DNA of 64,000 bases from NCBI RefSeq assembly GCF_028649475.1, contig NZ_JAQSIP010000010.1:1-64000 (forward strand), in the 5' to 3' direction. Source of the stretch: Curvibacter cyanobacteriorum (lineage in GTDB: Bacteria > Pseudomonadota > Gammaproteobacteria > Burkholderiales > Burkholderiaceae_C). A program made the position numbers and the translations under genes. The notes below the pieces were generated by a model. The model saw nothing but the letters and a program-made list of their open reading frames with translations, had not been told where the DNA came from and made no database searches. Positions 17,094-27,481 of this stretch are shown piece after piece. Position 1 is the first letter of the stretch. Each line of letters begins with the position of its first letter.

Positions 17094-18419
17094 TCAGGCG
17101 TCCAGGTGTTTGGCGTGAAGGCGGGGAATTCCGTCCTTCAAAACGCCACCCACGGTGAAGAACGAACCAAAGACCACGATTCTATCAGCCGGGTCTGCTG
17201 CCGCGACAGCTGCGTTCAAGGCCGCCATCGGATCGCGGAAAGTGGCGGTGGGCACCTCGCGCCGCCCCCCCGCCGCCATCTGCAGGGCGTGCCATTTGGC
17301 CTGCAGGCCGGCGGCCGTCTCGGCACGCGGTGTGGGCAGGTCGGTGAAATACCAACGGTCCACCAGCGGGCCGATCTTGGCCAGCATCGGGCCCAGGTCC
17401 TTGTCGGCCATGGCGCCCAACACCGCGTGGGTGCAGGGGGCGTAGCCCATGGCGTCGAGGTTGGCCGTCAGGGCGGCCACCGAATGGGGGTTGTGGGCCA
17501 CGTCCAGCACCAGGTTGGGCTGGCCCGGCACGATCTGGAAGCGGCCCGGCAGTTCGACCATGGCCAGACCGTTGCGCACCGCCTGTGCGGTGACCGGCAG
17601 ACGGTCACGCAGCGCGGTCAGGGCCGCCAACACACCCGACGCGTTGACAAGCTGGTTGGCACCGCGCAGCGCCGGGTAGGCCATGCCGCTGTAACGGCGC
17701 CCCCGGCCGGCCCAGCCCCACTGCTGCTTGTCGCCCGAGAAATTGAAATCGGTGCCAAAGCGCCACAGGTCGGCACCGATCTCCAGCGCGCGGTCCAGCA
17801 CGCTTTGCGGCGGCACCGGGTCACTGACCACCACCGGGCGGCCCGTGCGCATGATGCCGGCCTTCTCCAGGCCGATGGTCTCGCGGTCGTTGCCCAGGTA
17901 CTCCATGTGGTCGAGGTCGATGCTGGTGATGACCGCGCAGTCGGTGTCCACCACGTTGACGGCGTCCAGGCGCCCGCCCAAGCCCACCTCCAAAATGGCG
18001 ACCTCCAGGCCCGACATCGACAGGCAGCGCAGGATCGCCAGGGTGGTGAACTCAAAGTAGCTCAGCGACACCGGCTCACCTTGCAGGCGCGCGACTTCGA
18101 CTGCCTCAAAATGAGGCAGCAGCGCCTCGGCGGTGACCGATTCGCCATGCACACGGCAGCGTTCTTCAAAATGCACCAGGTGCGGCGAGGTGTAGACCCC
18201 GGTGCGGTAACCCGCCTGCAACAGCACCGCCTCGAGCATGGCGCAGGTCGAGCCTTTGCCGTTGGTGCCCGCCACCGTGATCACAGGGCTGTCAAAACGC
18301 AGGCTCAGGCGCTGTGCGACTTCGCGCACACGGTCCAGGCCCATCTCGATGTTTTTCGGGTGCAGCTGCTCGCAATGCGCCAGCCAGGCGTCCAGGGTGG
18401 TAGGCAGGGGGGTTTTCAT
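17094..18419 (-). CDS. folC: Dihydrofolate/folylpolyglutamate synthase
   Basis: An ATP-dependent ligase that makes dihydrofolate from dihydropteroate and adds further glutamates to folates. The 441-aa protein has the P-loop GTNGKGS at 51-57 and Mur-ligase-like central and C-terminal domains (LDVAHNPHS marks the C-terminal start). It heads the operon with the SPOR gene, cvpA and purF. In many Burkholderiales accD precedes folC; here a divergent ArsC-like gene takes that place. Confidence 0.96.
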   Translation of the reverse strand: MKTPLPTTLDAWLAHCEQLHPKNIEMGLDRVREVAQRLSLRFDSPVITVAGTNGKGSTCAMLEAVLLQAGYRTGVYTSPHLVHFEERCRVHGESVTAEALLPHFEAVEVARLQGEPVSLSYFEFTTLAILRCLSMSGLEVAILEVGLGGRLDAVNVVDTDCAVITSIDLDHMEYLGNDRETIGLEKAGIMRTGRPVVVSDPVPPQSVLDRALEIGADLWRFGTDFNFSGDKQQWGWAGRGRRYSGMAYPALRGANQLVNASGVLAALTALRDRLPVTAQAVRNGLAMVELPGRFQIVPGQPNLVLDVAHNPHSVAALTANLDAMGYAPCTHAVLGAMADKDLGPMLAKIGPLVDRWYFTDLPTPRAETAAGLQAKWHALQMAAGGRREVPTATFRDPMAALNAAVAAADPADRIVVFGSFFTVGGVLKDGIPRLHAKHLDA

Positions 18420-18466
18420 AAGACCGTGGATTGTCGCGCACGGCGGGCTGCGGCATCATCGGCACC

Positions 18467-18838
18467 ATGAATCCCCCTACCCTCACCGTCTACGGCATTC
18501 CGAACTGCGACACCGTCAAGAAGGCCCGCACCTGGCTCACCGAACAGGGCCACGCCTTTGTTTTTCATGACTTCAAGAAGGCCGGCGTGCCCACGCCCGA
18601 ACTGGACCACTGGCTGCAGGCCCTGGGCTGGGACAAGCTGCTCAACCGCCAAGGCACGACCTGGCGCAAGCTCGACCCGGCCACCCAGGCCGCGGTGACC
18701 GACAGTGCCAGCGCGCGCGCCCTGATGCTGAGCCAACCCAGCGTCATCAAGCGCCCCGTGGTGGACTGGGGCCCCGCCGCCACGCCGCGCTACAGCGTGG
18801 GCTTCAAGGCCGACGACTGGGCCCAGCGGAGCGTTTGA
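18467..18838 (+). CDS. ArsC/Spx-family thioredoxin-fold protein (YffB-like)
   Basis: A 123-aa protein of the arsenate reductase-like family. The thioredoxin-fold start LTVYGIPNCDTVKKA carries one conserved cysteine (C14), and the C-terminal SVIKRPVVDWG matches the conserved KRPV loop. The single cysteine and short length fit the YffB subgroup, thought to be a glutathione-dependent thiol reductase, rather than a true arsenate reductase; no ars genes are nearby. The start ATG 18467 fits the fold; upstream in-frame codons lack support. It is divergent from folC. Confidence 0.88.
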   Translation: MNPPTLTVYGIPNCDTVKKARTWLTEQGHAFVFHDFKKAGVPTPELDHWLQALGWDKLLNRQGTTWRKLDPATQAAVTDSASARALMLSQPSVIKRPVVDWGPAATPRYSVGFKADDWAQRSV

Positions 18839-18973
18839 GCGCCCCGGGCAGGCGCCAACCGTTTGTTACAACTGTTTACAGCACGGCGTCCCAGTGGCCG
18901 GAACCACCCCACTAGACTGAAGTCAACCTGACAAGCCCTTAGGGCGTTCAGATCCCAAGAAAAGAGGTATTTC

Positions 18974-19549
18974 ATGACCAAAACGATTGCCATGACCCTG
19001 ATCAGCCTGGCCGGCTTGGGCGCCATGGGTGGCGCCAGTGCCCAGGAAATGGCCCGCGTGGTGTCCAGCGTGGCGGTGATCCAGCAGGTGGCGGTGCCCC
19101 AGCAGGTGTGCACCAACCAAGAGGTGGTTCGCCCCGGCTCGACCTCGGGCGCCGGCGCCGTGATGGGCGCCGTGGCCGGTGGCGCAGTCGGCAACGCAGT
19201 GGGTGGCGGCACGGGCAAGACCGTGGCCACCGTGCTGGGCGTGCTGGGTGGCGCCATGCTGGGCAACTCCATCGAAGGCCCCGGCGCCTCGCAGGTCCAG
19301 AACGTGCAGAACTGCAGCACCCAGACCCGCTACGAGAACCGCACGGTGGGCTACAACGTGACCTATGAGTACGCGGGCCGCCAGTACATGGTGCAGACCC
19401 CGAACGACCCAGGCCAGTTCATCCCCGTCCAGGTGACGCCGGTGATCAACGGCCGCCCGGTGCAAAGCAACTACGGCGGTCACCCCAATGTGCGCCCGGT
19501 GGCCGCCCCCAGCTACGCCCCGGCCCCGCTCTACCCCAGCCCGAACTGA
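18974..19549 (+). CDS. Glycine-zipper 2TM surface-antigen-like protein
   Basis: A 191-aa exported protein: signal peptide about 1-23 with cleavage after GASA, then a glycine-zipper pair (about 56-95, with GAVMGAVAGGAVGNAVGGG and GVLGGAMLGNS) of the Rickettsia 17-kDa antigen type, and a C-terminal beta-rich part ending in a proline-rich tail. It is probably in the outer membrane or periplasm, with a structural or stress role, and lacks a lipobox. An AGAGGT ribosome site precedes ATG 18974, and a terminator follows at 19594. Confidence 0.85.
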   Translation: MTKTIAMTLISLAGLGAMGGASAQEMARVVSSVAVIQQVAVPQQVCTNQEVVRPGSTSGAGAVMGAVAGGAVGNAVGGGTGKTVATVLGVLGGAMLGNSIEGPGASQVQNVQNCSTQTRYENRTVGYNVTYEYAGRQYMVQTPNDPGQFIPVQVTPVINGRPVQSNYGGHPNVRPVAAPSYAPAPLYPSPN

Positions 19550-19593
19550 GGCGCCCCACCCGCCGAGCCGCCCAGCGGCCCGACACCGATTCA

Positions 19594-19627
19594 CCCCCAG
19601 GGTGGCGCCCGCCCCCTGGGGGTTTTT
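19594..19627 (+). terminator. Rho-independent terminator after the glycine-zipper gene
   Basis: CCCCCAGG pairs with CCTGGGGG around a 13-base loop, followed by TTTTT. It lies 45 bases past the stop codon at 19549. Confidence 0.8.
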
Positions 19628-19830
19628 GCTGCCGCGAACGCCACGCCCCCTGGCGACAGGGCTGATCGCCGGGTCGCCAAAGCACCGATCGCGGAAAGCG
19701 GGTCACGCGCTGACCTAAAATCGGGGTTTGCCCAAAATCGGCCCACCGACCGTGTGTGCGTCGCGCCCCGCGCGCAGCGACCCCGGCCTGGCCAGCGCCG
19801 CCCGGCCCAACCCCCAACGGATTCACCCGA

Positions 19831-20148
19831 ATGACCACTGACACCATCCAAAACGTGGCCCTGACCACGAAGGCCAATGTTTATTTCGACGGCAAGTGCG
19901 TGAGCCACGGCTTCACCCTCGCCGACGGCACCAAGAAGAGCGTTGGCGTGGTGCTGCCCTCGACCCTGACCTTCAACACCGGCGCGCCGGAAATCATGGA
20001 ATGCGTCGGCGGTGCCTGCGAATACAAGCTCGCGGGCACCGACACCTGGGTCGCCTCCAGCGCCGGTGAATCGTTCAAGGTGCCGGGCAACTCGTCCTTC
20101 GAGATCCGCGTGACCGAGGCCTACCACTACATCTGCCACTTCGGCTGA
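19831..20148 (+). CDS. ppnP: Pyrimidine/purine nucleoside phosphorylase (DUF1255)
   Basis: A 105-aa single-domain cupin of the YaiE/PpnP family, which phosphorolyses several nucleosides to the base and ribose-1-phosphate. The family features EIMECVGGACEYKL, FKVPGNSSFEI and the ending YHYICHFG are clear. The start is ATG 19831; the open frame extends upstream in a proline-rich stretch that is not protein-like. The ribosome site is weak. It lies 21 bases before argG and may be co-transcribed. Confidence 0.92.
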   Translation: MTTDTIQNVALTTKANVYFDGKCVSHGFTLADGTKKSVGVVLPSTLTFNTGAPEIMECVGGACEYKLAGTDTWVASSAGESFKVPGNSSFEIRVTEAYHYICHFG

Positions 20149-21507
<1,359 letters not shown>

Positions 21508-21547
21508 GCCACTGGGCCCCACCGGGCCCTGGGGCACGCCCCAACCC

Positions 21548-21582
21548 AAAAGGCCAGCCGGTCATGCCGGGCTGGCCTTTTT
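21548..21582. terminator. Bidirectional terminator between argG and murB
   Basis: AAAGGCCAGCC pairs with GGCTGGCCTTT around a 10-base loop, with A and T runs on both sides, so it can stop transcripts from argG (+) and murB (-), which converge here. Confidence 0.88.
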
Positions 21583-21631
21583 GTTGGCGGGTCGGACCCA
21601 GCGGGCGCGGGCCCACCGGCCTGAGCTGGCC

Positions 21632-22705
21632 TCAGATCACCACGGGCTCGGGTTCCAGGCGGATGCCAAAGCGCTCGTACACACTGGTCTGGATGGCGCC
21701 CGCAAGCGTCATGACCTCGCCCCCGGTCACGCTGTCCTGGCCCTGCCCCCGGTTGACGAGCACCAGCGCCTGCTTTTCATAGACGCCCGCCTTGCCCACG
21801 GACTTGCCCTTCCAACCGCAAGCGTCGATCAACCAGCCCGCGGCCAGTTTGACGCTGCCATCGGGCATCGGGTAATGCACGATCTTGGGCTCGCGCGCGA
21901 TGATGTCGGCGCACTGCTCGGGCGTCACCGACGGGTTCTTGAAGAAACTGCCCGCGTTGCCGATCTGCGCCGGGTCCGGCAGCTTGCTGCGCCGGATGTC
22001 ACACACCCACTCGAAGATCTGCTGTGCGCTGGGCTGCTCGATGCCCGCCTGCACGCGACGGCGCTCGAGGTCCAGGTAACCGAGCACGGGTTTCCAGGGC
22101 TTGGGCAGGCGCAGGCGCACGCGGGTGATGACCGCCCGCCCCGCCAGGCCCAGTCCGCGCGCCAGGCCTTCGGCCTGCGGGTCGGCCGGGGCCGCGTGCT
22201 TGAACACCGAATCCCGGTAGCCAAAGCCGCACTGCGCCGCGTCCAGCGTGAAGGTCTGCCCGGTGAGCAGGTCAAACGCGTCCAGCGACTCGAAGCGGTC
22301 TTGCAGCTCAACGCCGTAGGCACCGATGTTCTGCACCGGTGAAGCCCCCACCGTGCCGGGGATCAGCGCCATGTTCTCCAGCCCGGGCAGGCCCTGAGCC
22401 AGAGTCCAGACCACCGCGTCGTGCCAGGCCACGCCGGCGCCGACCTCCACGATCCAGGCGCGCGGGGTTTCCTCGAGCAGGCGGATGCCGGGGATTTCCA
22501 TCTTCAGCACCACCGGGCGCACATCGCCGGTGAGCACAATGTTGCTGCCGCCCCCCAGCACAAATTTGGGCTCGGGCCCCAGTTCGGGGTCGGCCAGGAC
22601 AGCGCTCAGGTCCTGCACTTCGCGCACCCGCACCAGGGTCTGGGCGCGGGCCACGATGCCAAAGGTATTGCAGGCTTGGAGCGGGGCATTTTTCTCGACT
22701 AACAT
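21632..22705 (-). CDS. murB: UDP-N-acetylenolpyruvoylglucosamine reductase
   Basis: The FAD/NADPH enzyme that reduces UDP-GlcNAc-enolpyruvate to UDP-MurNAc in peptidoglycan synthesis. It has 357 aa from ATG 22705 (MLVEKNAPLQACNTFGI, typical of the family). FAD-binding VLGGGSNIVL, the PGTVGASPVQNIGAYGVE segment and the catalytic-serine stretch NAGSFFKNP are all present; it is a type I, E. coli-like MurB. The open frame continues upstream through yajQ on the opposite strand and is not coding there. It is divergent from yajQ by 36 bases. Confidence 0.96.
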   Translation of the reverse strand: MLVEKNAPLQACNTFGIVARAQTLVRVREVQDLSAVLADPELGPEPKFVLGGGSNIVLTGDVRPVVLKMEIPGIRLLEETPRAWIVEVGAGVAWHDAVVWTLAQGLPGLENMALIPGTVGASPVQNIGAYGVELQDRFESLDAFDLLTGQTFTLDAAQCGFGYRDSVFKHAAPADPQAEGLARGLGLAGRAVITRVRLRLPKPWKPVLGYLDLERRRVQAGIEQPSAQQIFEWVCDIRRSKLPDPAQIGNAGSFFKNPSVTPEQCADIIAREPKIVHYPMPDGSVKLAAGWLIDACGWKGKSVGKAGVYEKQALVLVNRGQGQDSVTGGEVMTLAGAIQTSVYERFGIRLEPEPVVI

Positions 22706-22741
22706 CGGTCTTATTGTCTCATCTGCTCCGTCTGAACTCCC

Positions 22742-23227
22742 ATGCCCTCTTTTGATACCGTCTGTGAAGCCAACCTGGTCGAAGTGAAGAATGCCGTCGA
22801 GAACGCGGCCAAGGAAATTGGCACACGTTTCGATTTCAAAGGCACCTCGGCCGCCATCGAACTCAAGGACAAGGAAATCACCTTGTTCGGTGACGCTGAA
22901 TTCCAGCTCGACCAGGTCGAGGACATCCTGCGCAACAAGCTCACCAAGCGCAATGTGGACGTGCGCTTCCTCGACAAGGGCTCGGTGCAGAAGGTCGGTG
23001 GCGACAAGGTCAAGCAGGTCATCAAGGTGCGCAACGGCATCGAATCCGAAGTGGCCAAGAAGATCCAGAAGCTGATCAAGGACAGCAAGCTCAAGGTGCA
23101 AGCCGCCATCCAGGGCGACGCCGTGCGCGTGACCGGTGCCAAGCGCGATGACCTGCAGGCCGCGATGGCCCTGGTGCGCAAAGACATCACCGACGTGCCG
23201 CTGGACTTCAACAACTTCCGCGACTGA
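22742..23227 (+). CDS. yajQ: YajQ family nucleotide-binding protein
   Basis: A 161-aa protein of the DUF520 family with two ferredoxin-like domains ([19 protein letters not shown] opening, GTRFDFKG, and [10 protein letters not shown] end). Homologues bind nucleic acids or cyclic di-GMP and act as regulators. Length and ends are exactly those of the family. It is ten bases before the next gene, probably an operon. Confidence 0.95.
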   Translation: MPSFDTVCEANLVEVKNAVENAAKEIGTRFDFKGTSAAIELKDKEITLFGDAEFQLDQVEDILRNKLTKRNVDVRFLDKGSVQKVGGDKVKQVIKVRNGIESEVAKKIQKLIKDSKLKVQAAIQGDAVRVTGAKRDDLQAAMALVRKDITDVPLDFNNFRD

Positions 23228-23236
23228 CCGGCCCCC

Positions 23237-23947
23237 ATGCCTGCCCGGCCCACGCTGCAGCGCCCCTTCGGCTTGGCCCGCTCCCGGCGGGGACTGGCTT
23301 GCCTGGGCCTGAGCTGGGGCTTGGCAGCCGTGGCCCCCAGCGGCCTGGCCGCCGAACCCGTGACCCTGGGCGGTGTGCTGGGTGGGCGGGCCCTGCTGGT
23401 GATTGGCCAACAGCCCCCCAAAGCCGTGGCCGTGGGCGACAGCCTGCTGGGCGTGCGGGTGCTGTCGGTGGGACGTGACGAGGCCCTGATCGAGCAAGAC
23501 GGTCGCCGCCAGACGCTGCGCCTGGGTGACGCCCCGGTGCAACTGGGGGCCGCCAGCGCAGGGCCCAAGCCCCCGAACGGCAAAAAGATCACCCTCACCT
23601 CCGACAGCAGCGGGCATTTCAAAAGCCAGGGCATGATCAATGGCCAGGTGATGCAGTTCATGCTCGACACCGGCGCCACCGTGGTGGCCATCGGTCGGCC
23701 AGACGCGGACCGCATGGGCCTGGCCTACCTGGCCAGCCCCCAGGTGGCCATGAGCACGGCCAATGGCAGCACCCCCGCCTGGCCCATGAAGCTGGCCAGC
23801 CTGCGCGTCGGTGACGTGGAGGTCTATGACGTCGACGCGGTGGTGCTCAGCAATCCCCTGCCCTTTGTCCTGCTGGGCAACAGCTTCCTGAGCCGCTTCC
23901 AGATGCGCCAGAGTGGCGACCAAATGGTGCTGGATAAAAAGCCTTGA
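23237..23947 (+). CDS. Retropepsin-like aspartic protease, exported
   Basis: A 236-aa protein: a long basic signal region (1-39, ending SGLAA), a small N-terminal domain with repeated beta strands, then a clan AA retropepsin domain with the active-site FMLDTGATVVAIG (D144). Single-domain proteins of this type act as homodimers in the periplasm; the substrate is unknown. It is between yajQ and the HD protein, and its stop overlaps the putative TTG start of the latter. Confidence 0.85.
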   Translation: MPARPTLQRPFGLARSRRGLACLGLSWGLAAVAPSGLAAEPVTLGGVLGGRALLVIGQQPPKAVAVGDSLLGVRVLSVGRDEALIEQDGRRQTLRLGDAPVQLGAASAGPKPPNGKKITLTSDSSGHFKSQGMINGQVMQFMLDTGATVVAIGRPDADRMGLAYLASPQVAMSTANGSTPAWPMKLASLRVGDVEVYDVDAVVLSNPLPFVLLGNSFLSRFQMRQSGDQMVLDKKP

Positions 23948-24933
23948 AAGATACCCTGCCCATGTCCCTGGTCTCGGACCCCGAGACCAGCAGCTACGAG
24001 GACCTGCTCACGCTCTGGGGTGACCTGGAGTCCAGCCTCGGCCTGCTGCTGGCGGTGCCCGAGAACGTGCCTGACTTTGCGCAGAAGATCCGCCAATACG
24101 ACCGCTGGTTGCAAGACCTGCTCGAAGAAGACGCCGACACCGGCCTGTACCTGCTGTTCCAGATGGCGGGCACCTCGATCGCGGGCTACAGCACGACCCA
24201 CGCCCTGGTCTGCGCGGCGCTGTGCCACATCATCGCGCAAGAGGTCAAATTGCCGCGTGAGCAACGCGACAGCCTGGTGGCCGCCGCGCTGACCATGAAC
24301 ATCGCGATGACCGCACTGCAGGACGAGCTGGCCGAGCAGCGCGAACGCCCCAGCGTCGAGCAGCAGTCCAACATCGACGCCCACTCGGTCAAAAGCTGCC
24401 TGTTGCTGGCCCGCGTCGGCATCCAGGACGAACTGTGGCTGGCGGTGGTGGCCTCGCACCACGAAAACCTGCCCCTGCCCGTGCCGGGCGGCGCCCCCGA
24501 CCCAGGCCTGCGCCTGACCCACATCCTGCAGGTGGTGGACCGCTATGCGGCCATGATCAGCCCGCGCCGCAGCCGCGTGGGCAAAAGCGTGACCGACTCA
24601 CTGCGCATGGTGATTGGCGCCAGCCAGGGCCGACAGGACGATGTCGCCCAGGTGCTGGTGCGCCGGGTGGGCCTGTGCCCGCCGGGCACCTACGTGAAGC
24701 TGGACAACCAAGACCTGGCGGTGGTGCTGCGCCGCACCGAACGCGCCAACCAGCCCCTGGTGGCCAGCCTGATCAACGCGCGCGGCGAGCCCTACCCGCA
24801 ACCCCGCCTGTACAACACGACGCGCGGTGAACACCGCATCCAGGCCGCCATGCCCTCGCACGCGGTGACCCTGATGATCAACCACTCGGTGATGTTGCAG
24901 GTGGCCCGCAACCACCCGCCCGACATGCTGTGA
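23944..24933 (+). CDS. HD-domain (HD-GYP-like) phosphohydrolase, partly degenerate
   Basis: A protein of about 329 aa with an HD-type helical domain: STTHALVCAALCHII, VKSCLLLARVG, the VVASHHENLP segment and ILQVVDRYAAM resemble HD-GYP cyclic di-GMP phosphodiesterases. However, the GYP triplet that normally follows HHE is replaced by a PVPGGAPD stretch, and the first HD pair is not clear, so activity is doubtful. The start is TTG 23944, overlapping the previous stop (TTGA), or ATG 23962. It is probably co-transcribed with yajQ and the protease. Confidence 0.7.
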   Translation: MKDTLPMSLVSDPETSSYEDLLTLWGDLESSLGLLLAVPENVPDFAQKIRQYDRWLQDLLEEDADTGLYLLFQMAGTSIAGYSTTHALVCAALCHIIAQEVKLPREQRDSLVAAALTMNIAMTALQDELAEQRERPSVEQQSNIDAHSVKSCLLLARVGIQDELWLAVVASHHENLPLPVPGGAPDPGLRLTHILQVVDRYAAMISPRRSRVGKSVTDSLRMVIGASQGRQDDVAQVLVRRVGLCPPGTYVKLDNQDLAVVLRRTERANQPLVASLINARGEPYPQPRLYNTTRGEHRIQAAMPSHAVTLMINHSVMLQVARNHPPDML

Positions 24934-25039
24934 GGTCGGGGGGCCTTGCGGTCGGCGCTTGAGTGGGGCCCAGCCGCCAACGCGGCGGCGACGCCTTCAC
25001 CCGGGGGCCCGCCGCGGCCAGCGCGCCCCGGCGGGCTGA

Positions 25040-25060
25040 CACCCGGGGATACCCCGGGTG
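25040..25060. other. Perfect hairpin between convergent genes
   Basis: CACCCGGGG and CCCCGGGTG form a 9-bp stem with a 3-base loop between the HD gene and plsY, which converge. There is no T run, so it may be a strong pause or a Rho-assisted end. Confidence 0.4.
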
Positions 25061-25075
25061 CGCAGCGCCCCGCCT

Positions 25076-25708
25076 TCAGGCTTTTTTCTTTTGCCCGAGC
25101 TTGGACTCGGTGCCCGCCAACAGGCGCTGGATGTTCTCGCGGTGGCGGTAAAACAGCAGCGCGGCCATCACGGCCAGCGCCACGGTGACCGGGGTTTCGG
25201 CGTACCAGGCGGTGCCGCTGGCCAGCACGTACAGGGCCGGTGCGGCGGCCGCCGCCGTCAGCGAAGACAGCGACGAGTAGCGGAACAACACCGCCATCAG
25301 CAGCCACACGGCACCCGCTGCCAGGCCCAGCACCGCGTCGACGCCAAACAGCACGCCCAGCGCCGTGGCCACGCCCTTGCCACCCACGAAGCGGAAAAAC
25401 ACCGGGTACAGGTGACCCAGGAAAGCCGCCAGCCCGACCAGGGCCAGGGTGCCATCGCCCAGGTCCAACGCGGCGCCATAGCGGCGCACCAGGAACACCG
25501 GTAACCAGCCCTTGAGGGCATCCAGCAACAAGGTGATGACGGCCGCGGCCTTGCTGCCCGAGCGCAGCACATTGGTGGCGCCGGGGTTCTTGCTGCCGTA
25601 GGTGCGCGGGTCGTTCAGGCCCATCAGGCGGCTGACGATGACGGCAAACGACAGCGAGCCCAGCAGGTAGGCCAGGGCCGTGGCGGCCAGAGGGTAAAAA
25701 GTCTGCAA
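25076..25708 (-). CDS. plsY: Acyl-phosphate:glycerol-3-phosphate acyltransferase
   Basis: An inner-membrane enzyme that makes lysophosphatidate from acyl-phosphate and glycerol-3-phosphate, the first step of phospholipid synthesis. The 210-aa protein has five or so membrane helices and the three conserved loops: GSKNPGATN at 38-46, GHLYP at 98-102 with FVGGKGVAT at 107-115, and the C-terminal [13 protein letters not shown] lysine-rich tail ends the protein. Confidence 0.96.
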   Translation of the reverse strand: MQTFYPLAATALAYLLGSLSFAVIVSRLMGLNDPRTYGSKNPGATNVLRSGSKAAAVITLLLDALKGWLPVFLVRRYGAALDLGDGTLALVGLAAFLGHLYPVFFRFVGGKGVATALGVLFGVDAVLGLAAGAVWLLMAVLFRYSSLSSLTAAAAAPALYVLASGTAWYAETPVTVALAVMAALLFYRHRENIQRLLAGTESKLGQKKKA

Positions 25709-25798
25709 GGTAGCGGTCCTCTCAACAAAGCATCGACACCAGGGGCCACTGGGCCGCCCGGCGCATGAAAACAGCGGCGGCTCAGCCGCCCAGGGCGA

Positions 25799-26290
25799 TC
25801 ATTCTGCCAGCGCGCACTGCACCGGACGGGCACCCAGCAGCGCCACACAGACCTGCGGGTCCAGCCCCACCAAAAAACCACGCCGTCCGCCGTTGATGCA
25901 GATGCGCGGCAGGCTCAGGATGCTCTCCTCGATGTAGACCGGCATGGCCTTGCGGGTGCCGAACGGCGAAGTGCCGCCGACCAGGTAACCGCTGTGGCGG
26001 TTGGCCACCTCGGGGGCGCAGGGCTCCACCGACTTGGCCCCGATCTGACGCGCCAGGTTCTTGGTCGACACCTTGCGGTTGCCGTGCATTAACACCACCA
26101 GGGGCTTGGCGTCCTGGTCCTGCATGATCAGGGTCTTGACGACGGTGAAAGGGTCTTGCCCCAGCACCTCGGCGCTGTGCAGCGCCCCGCCATGCTCCAG
26201 GTACTCATAAGGGTGTTCGGTGTAGGCCACCCGGTGGGCCTTGAGCCACTGGGTGGCGGGGGTTTCAGAGACGTGTTCTTTTTTGGCCAT
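25799..26290 (-). CDS. ybaK: YbaK/EbsC-family Cys-tRNA(Pro) deacylase
   Basis: A trans-editing enzyme that removes mischarged cysteine from tRNA-Pro. It has 163 aa from ATG 26290 (MAKKEHVSETPATQWL); the open frame extends 17 codons further without support. The conserved K in VVKTLIMQ, GNRKVSTKNLA, GYLVGGTSPFGTRK and the ICINGGRRGFLVGLDP segment are all present. Confidence 0.93.
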   Translation of the reverse strand: MAKKEHVSETPATQWLKAHRVAYTEHPYEYLEHGGALHSAEVLGQDPFTVVKTLIMQDQDAKPLVVLMHGNRKVSTKNLARQIGAKSVEPCAPEVANRHSGYLVGGTSPFGTRKAMPVYIEESILSLPRICINGGRRGFLVGLDPQVCVALLGARPVQCALAE

Positions 26291-26353
26291 GACATGCAGG
26301 GGGCACCGGCGTGCCCGACATCCGGGTCGCCATGTTAGCAACGCCGGGCGGGC

Positions 26354-27322
26354 TCAGGCGGGCTCGGTCTGCGGCTCGGCCGCCGTGCGCGGGCTGCGCG
26401 GCGGGCGCGTGCGCACCTTGCGCTTGCCAAACTCGCCCACCCCGGCCACCAGCAGGTCGGCAAAGGCCTGCACCGGCGGCAACAGGCTGCGCCCGGCCTG
26501 GGCCAGCAGGCACAGGCGGCGCTGCTGCAGCTCGGGCTCGACAAAGGGCAAGGCCTTGAGCTCGCCTTGGGCCACCCAATGCGCCACGGTCAGGTAGCCC
26601 GCCGGCATCAGGTCCTTGTCGCTCATCATGGACATCAGCGCTGGCGAGAAATTGCTGACCACGGTGGGCACGTACTGCGCCCCGTGCTGGCTGCACGCCA
26701 GGTCAAACAGACGTCGGCTGGTGGTGCCCGCGGCGCCCAGCACCAGCGGGTAGCGCACGGCGTCCTGCACCCGGATGCGGGGCTTGCCCGCCAGGGGGTG
26801 GTCGGCGCGCACCACGGCCATCACCGGGGCTTGCACCGTGTGCAACACCGCCACTTCTTTCTCGGGGGTCAGGCTGTACTTGAGGCCCAGGTCGATTTCG
26901 CCCTGACGCAACAACAGGTTGACCTGCTCAGGGGCCACCACATTGAGCTCCAGCTGGGCCGTCGGGTGCTGGGCCCGGAAGGTCCGCAGGGCACCCGCCA
27001 TGAAGCCGGCCGCAAAGCCTTCGGTGCAGGCCAGGCGCACCCGGGGGCGCCCCGCCAGGCCGCGCAGCTGTTCGAGCAGAAAGCCACTGTCCTCGGTCGC
27101 CGTCAGCACGTGGGCCAGCAGCTTTTCGCCCGCGGCGGTGGGCACCATGCCGCGCGGCGCGCGCTCGAACAAAGCCAGGCCCAGGCTGTCTTCGAGCAGG
27201 GTGATCTGCCGGCTCACCGCCGAGGCCGCCACATGCAGCTGGCGCGCCGCCTCGCTGACCGAGCGGGCCCGGGCCACCACGACAAAGTAACGCAGGGGCA
27301 AACTGAACAGAGGCAGCTTCAC
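26354..27322 (-). CDS. LysR-family transcriptional regulator
   Basis: A 322-aa regulator with an N-terminal winged helix-turn-helix (FVVVARARSVSEAARQLHV, SAVSRQITLLE) and a periplasmic-binding-type effector domain. The start is taken as GTG 27322, giving the usual MKLPLFSLPLRYF beginning; TTG 27349 is in frame upstream. A K/R/P-rich tail follows the effector domain. It is divergent from a Bug-type binding protein gene, which it probably controls through the repeats at 27367-27427. Confidence 0.9.
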   Translation of the reverse strand: MKLPLFSLPLRYFVVVARARSVSEAARQLHVAASAVSRQITLLEDSLGLALFERAPRGMVPTAAGEKLLAHVLTATEDSGFLLEQLRGLAGRPRVRLACTEGFAAGFMAGALRTFRAQHPTAQLELNVVAPEQVNLLLRQGEIDLGLKYSLTPEKEVAVLHTVQAPVMAVVRADHPLAGKPRIRVQDAVRYPLVLGAAGTTSRRLFDLACSQHGAQYVPTVVSNFSPALMSMMSDKDLMPAGYLTVAHWVAQGELKALPFVEPELQQRRLCLLAQAGRSLLPPVQAFADLLVAGVGEFGKRKVRTRPPRSPRTAAEPQTEPA

Positions 27323-27366
27323 GGCAGGTGACCTTTCCAATCCAAGCAACGGGGCCTTGTTAATTC

Positions 27367-27427
27367 TCTAACGAAGGCAACGCAAGAAACAGGCCTGAAT
27401 ACCCTTGCCTCGTCGTCTAATGAAGGC
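27367..27427. repeat. Pair of direct repeats in the LysR/Bug intergenic region
   Basis: TCTAACGAAGGC at 27367-27378 and TCTAATGAAGGC at 27416-27427 differ at one of 12 positions and start 49 bases apart, in the 159-base gap between the divergent genes. They are candidate regulator-binding sites. Confidence 0.5.
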
Positions 27428-27481
27428 CCGACACACCTTTGTTTGCAACCCCAACCGGCGCCCCAGGCGCTGGCCCACCGG

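Noticed and set aside
22706-23923. Apparent 400-residue N-terminal extension of MurB, or a fused gene
   Set aside because: The added part lies opposite yajQ and the protease gene; MurB has a natural start at 22705.
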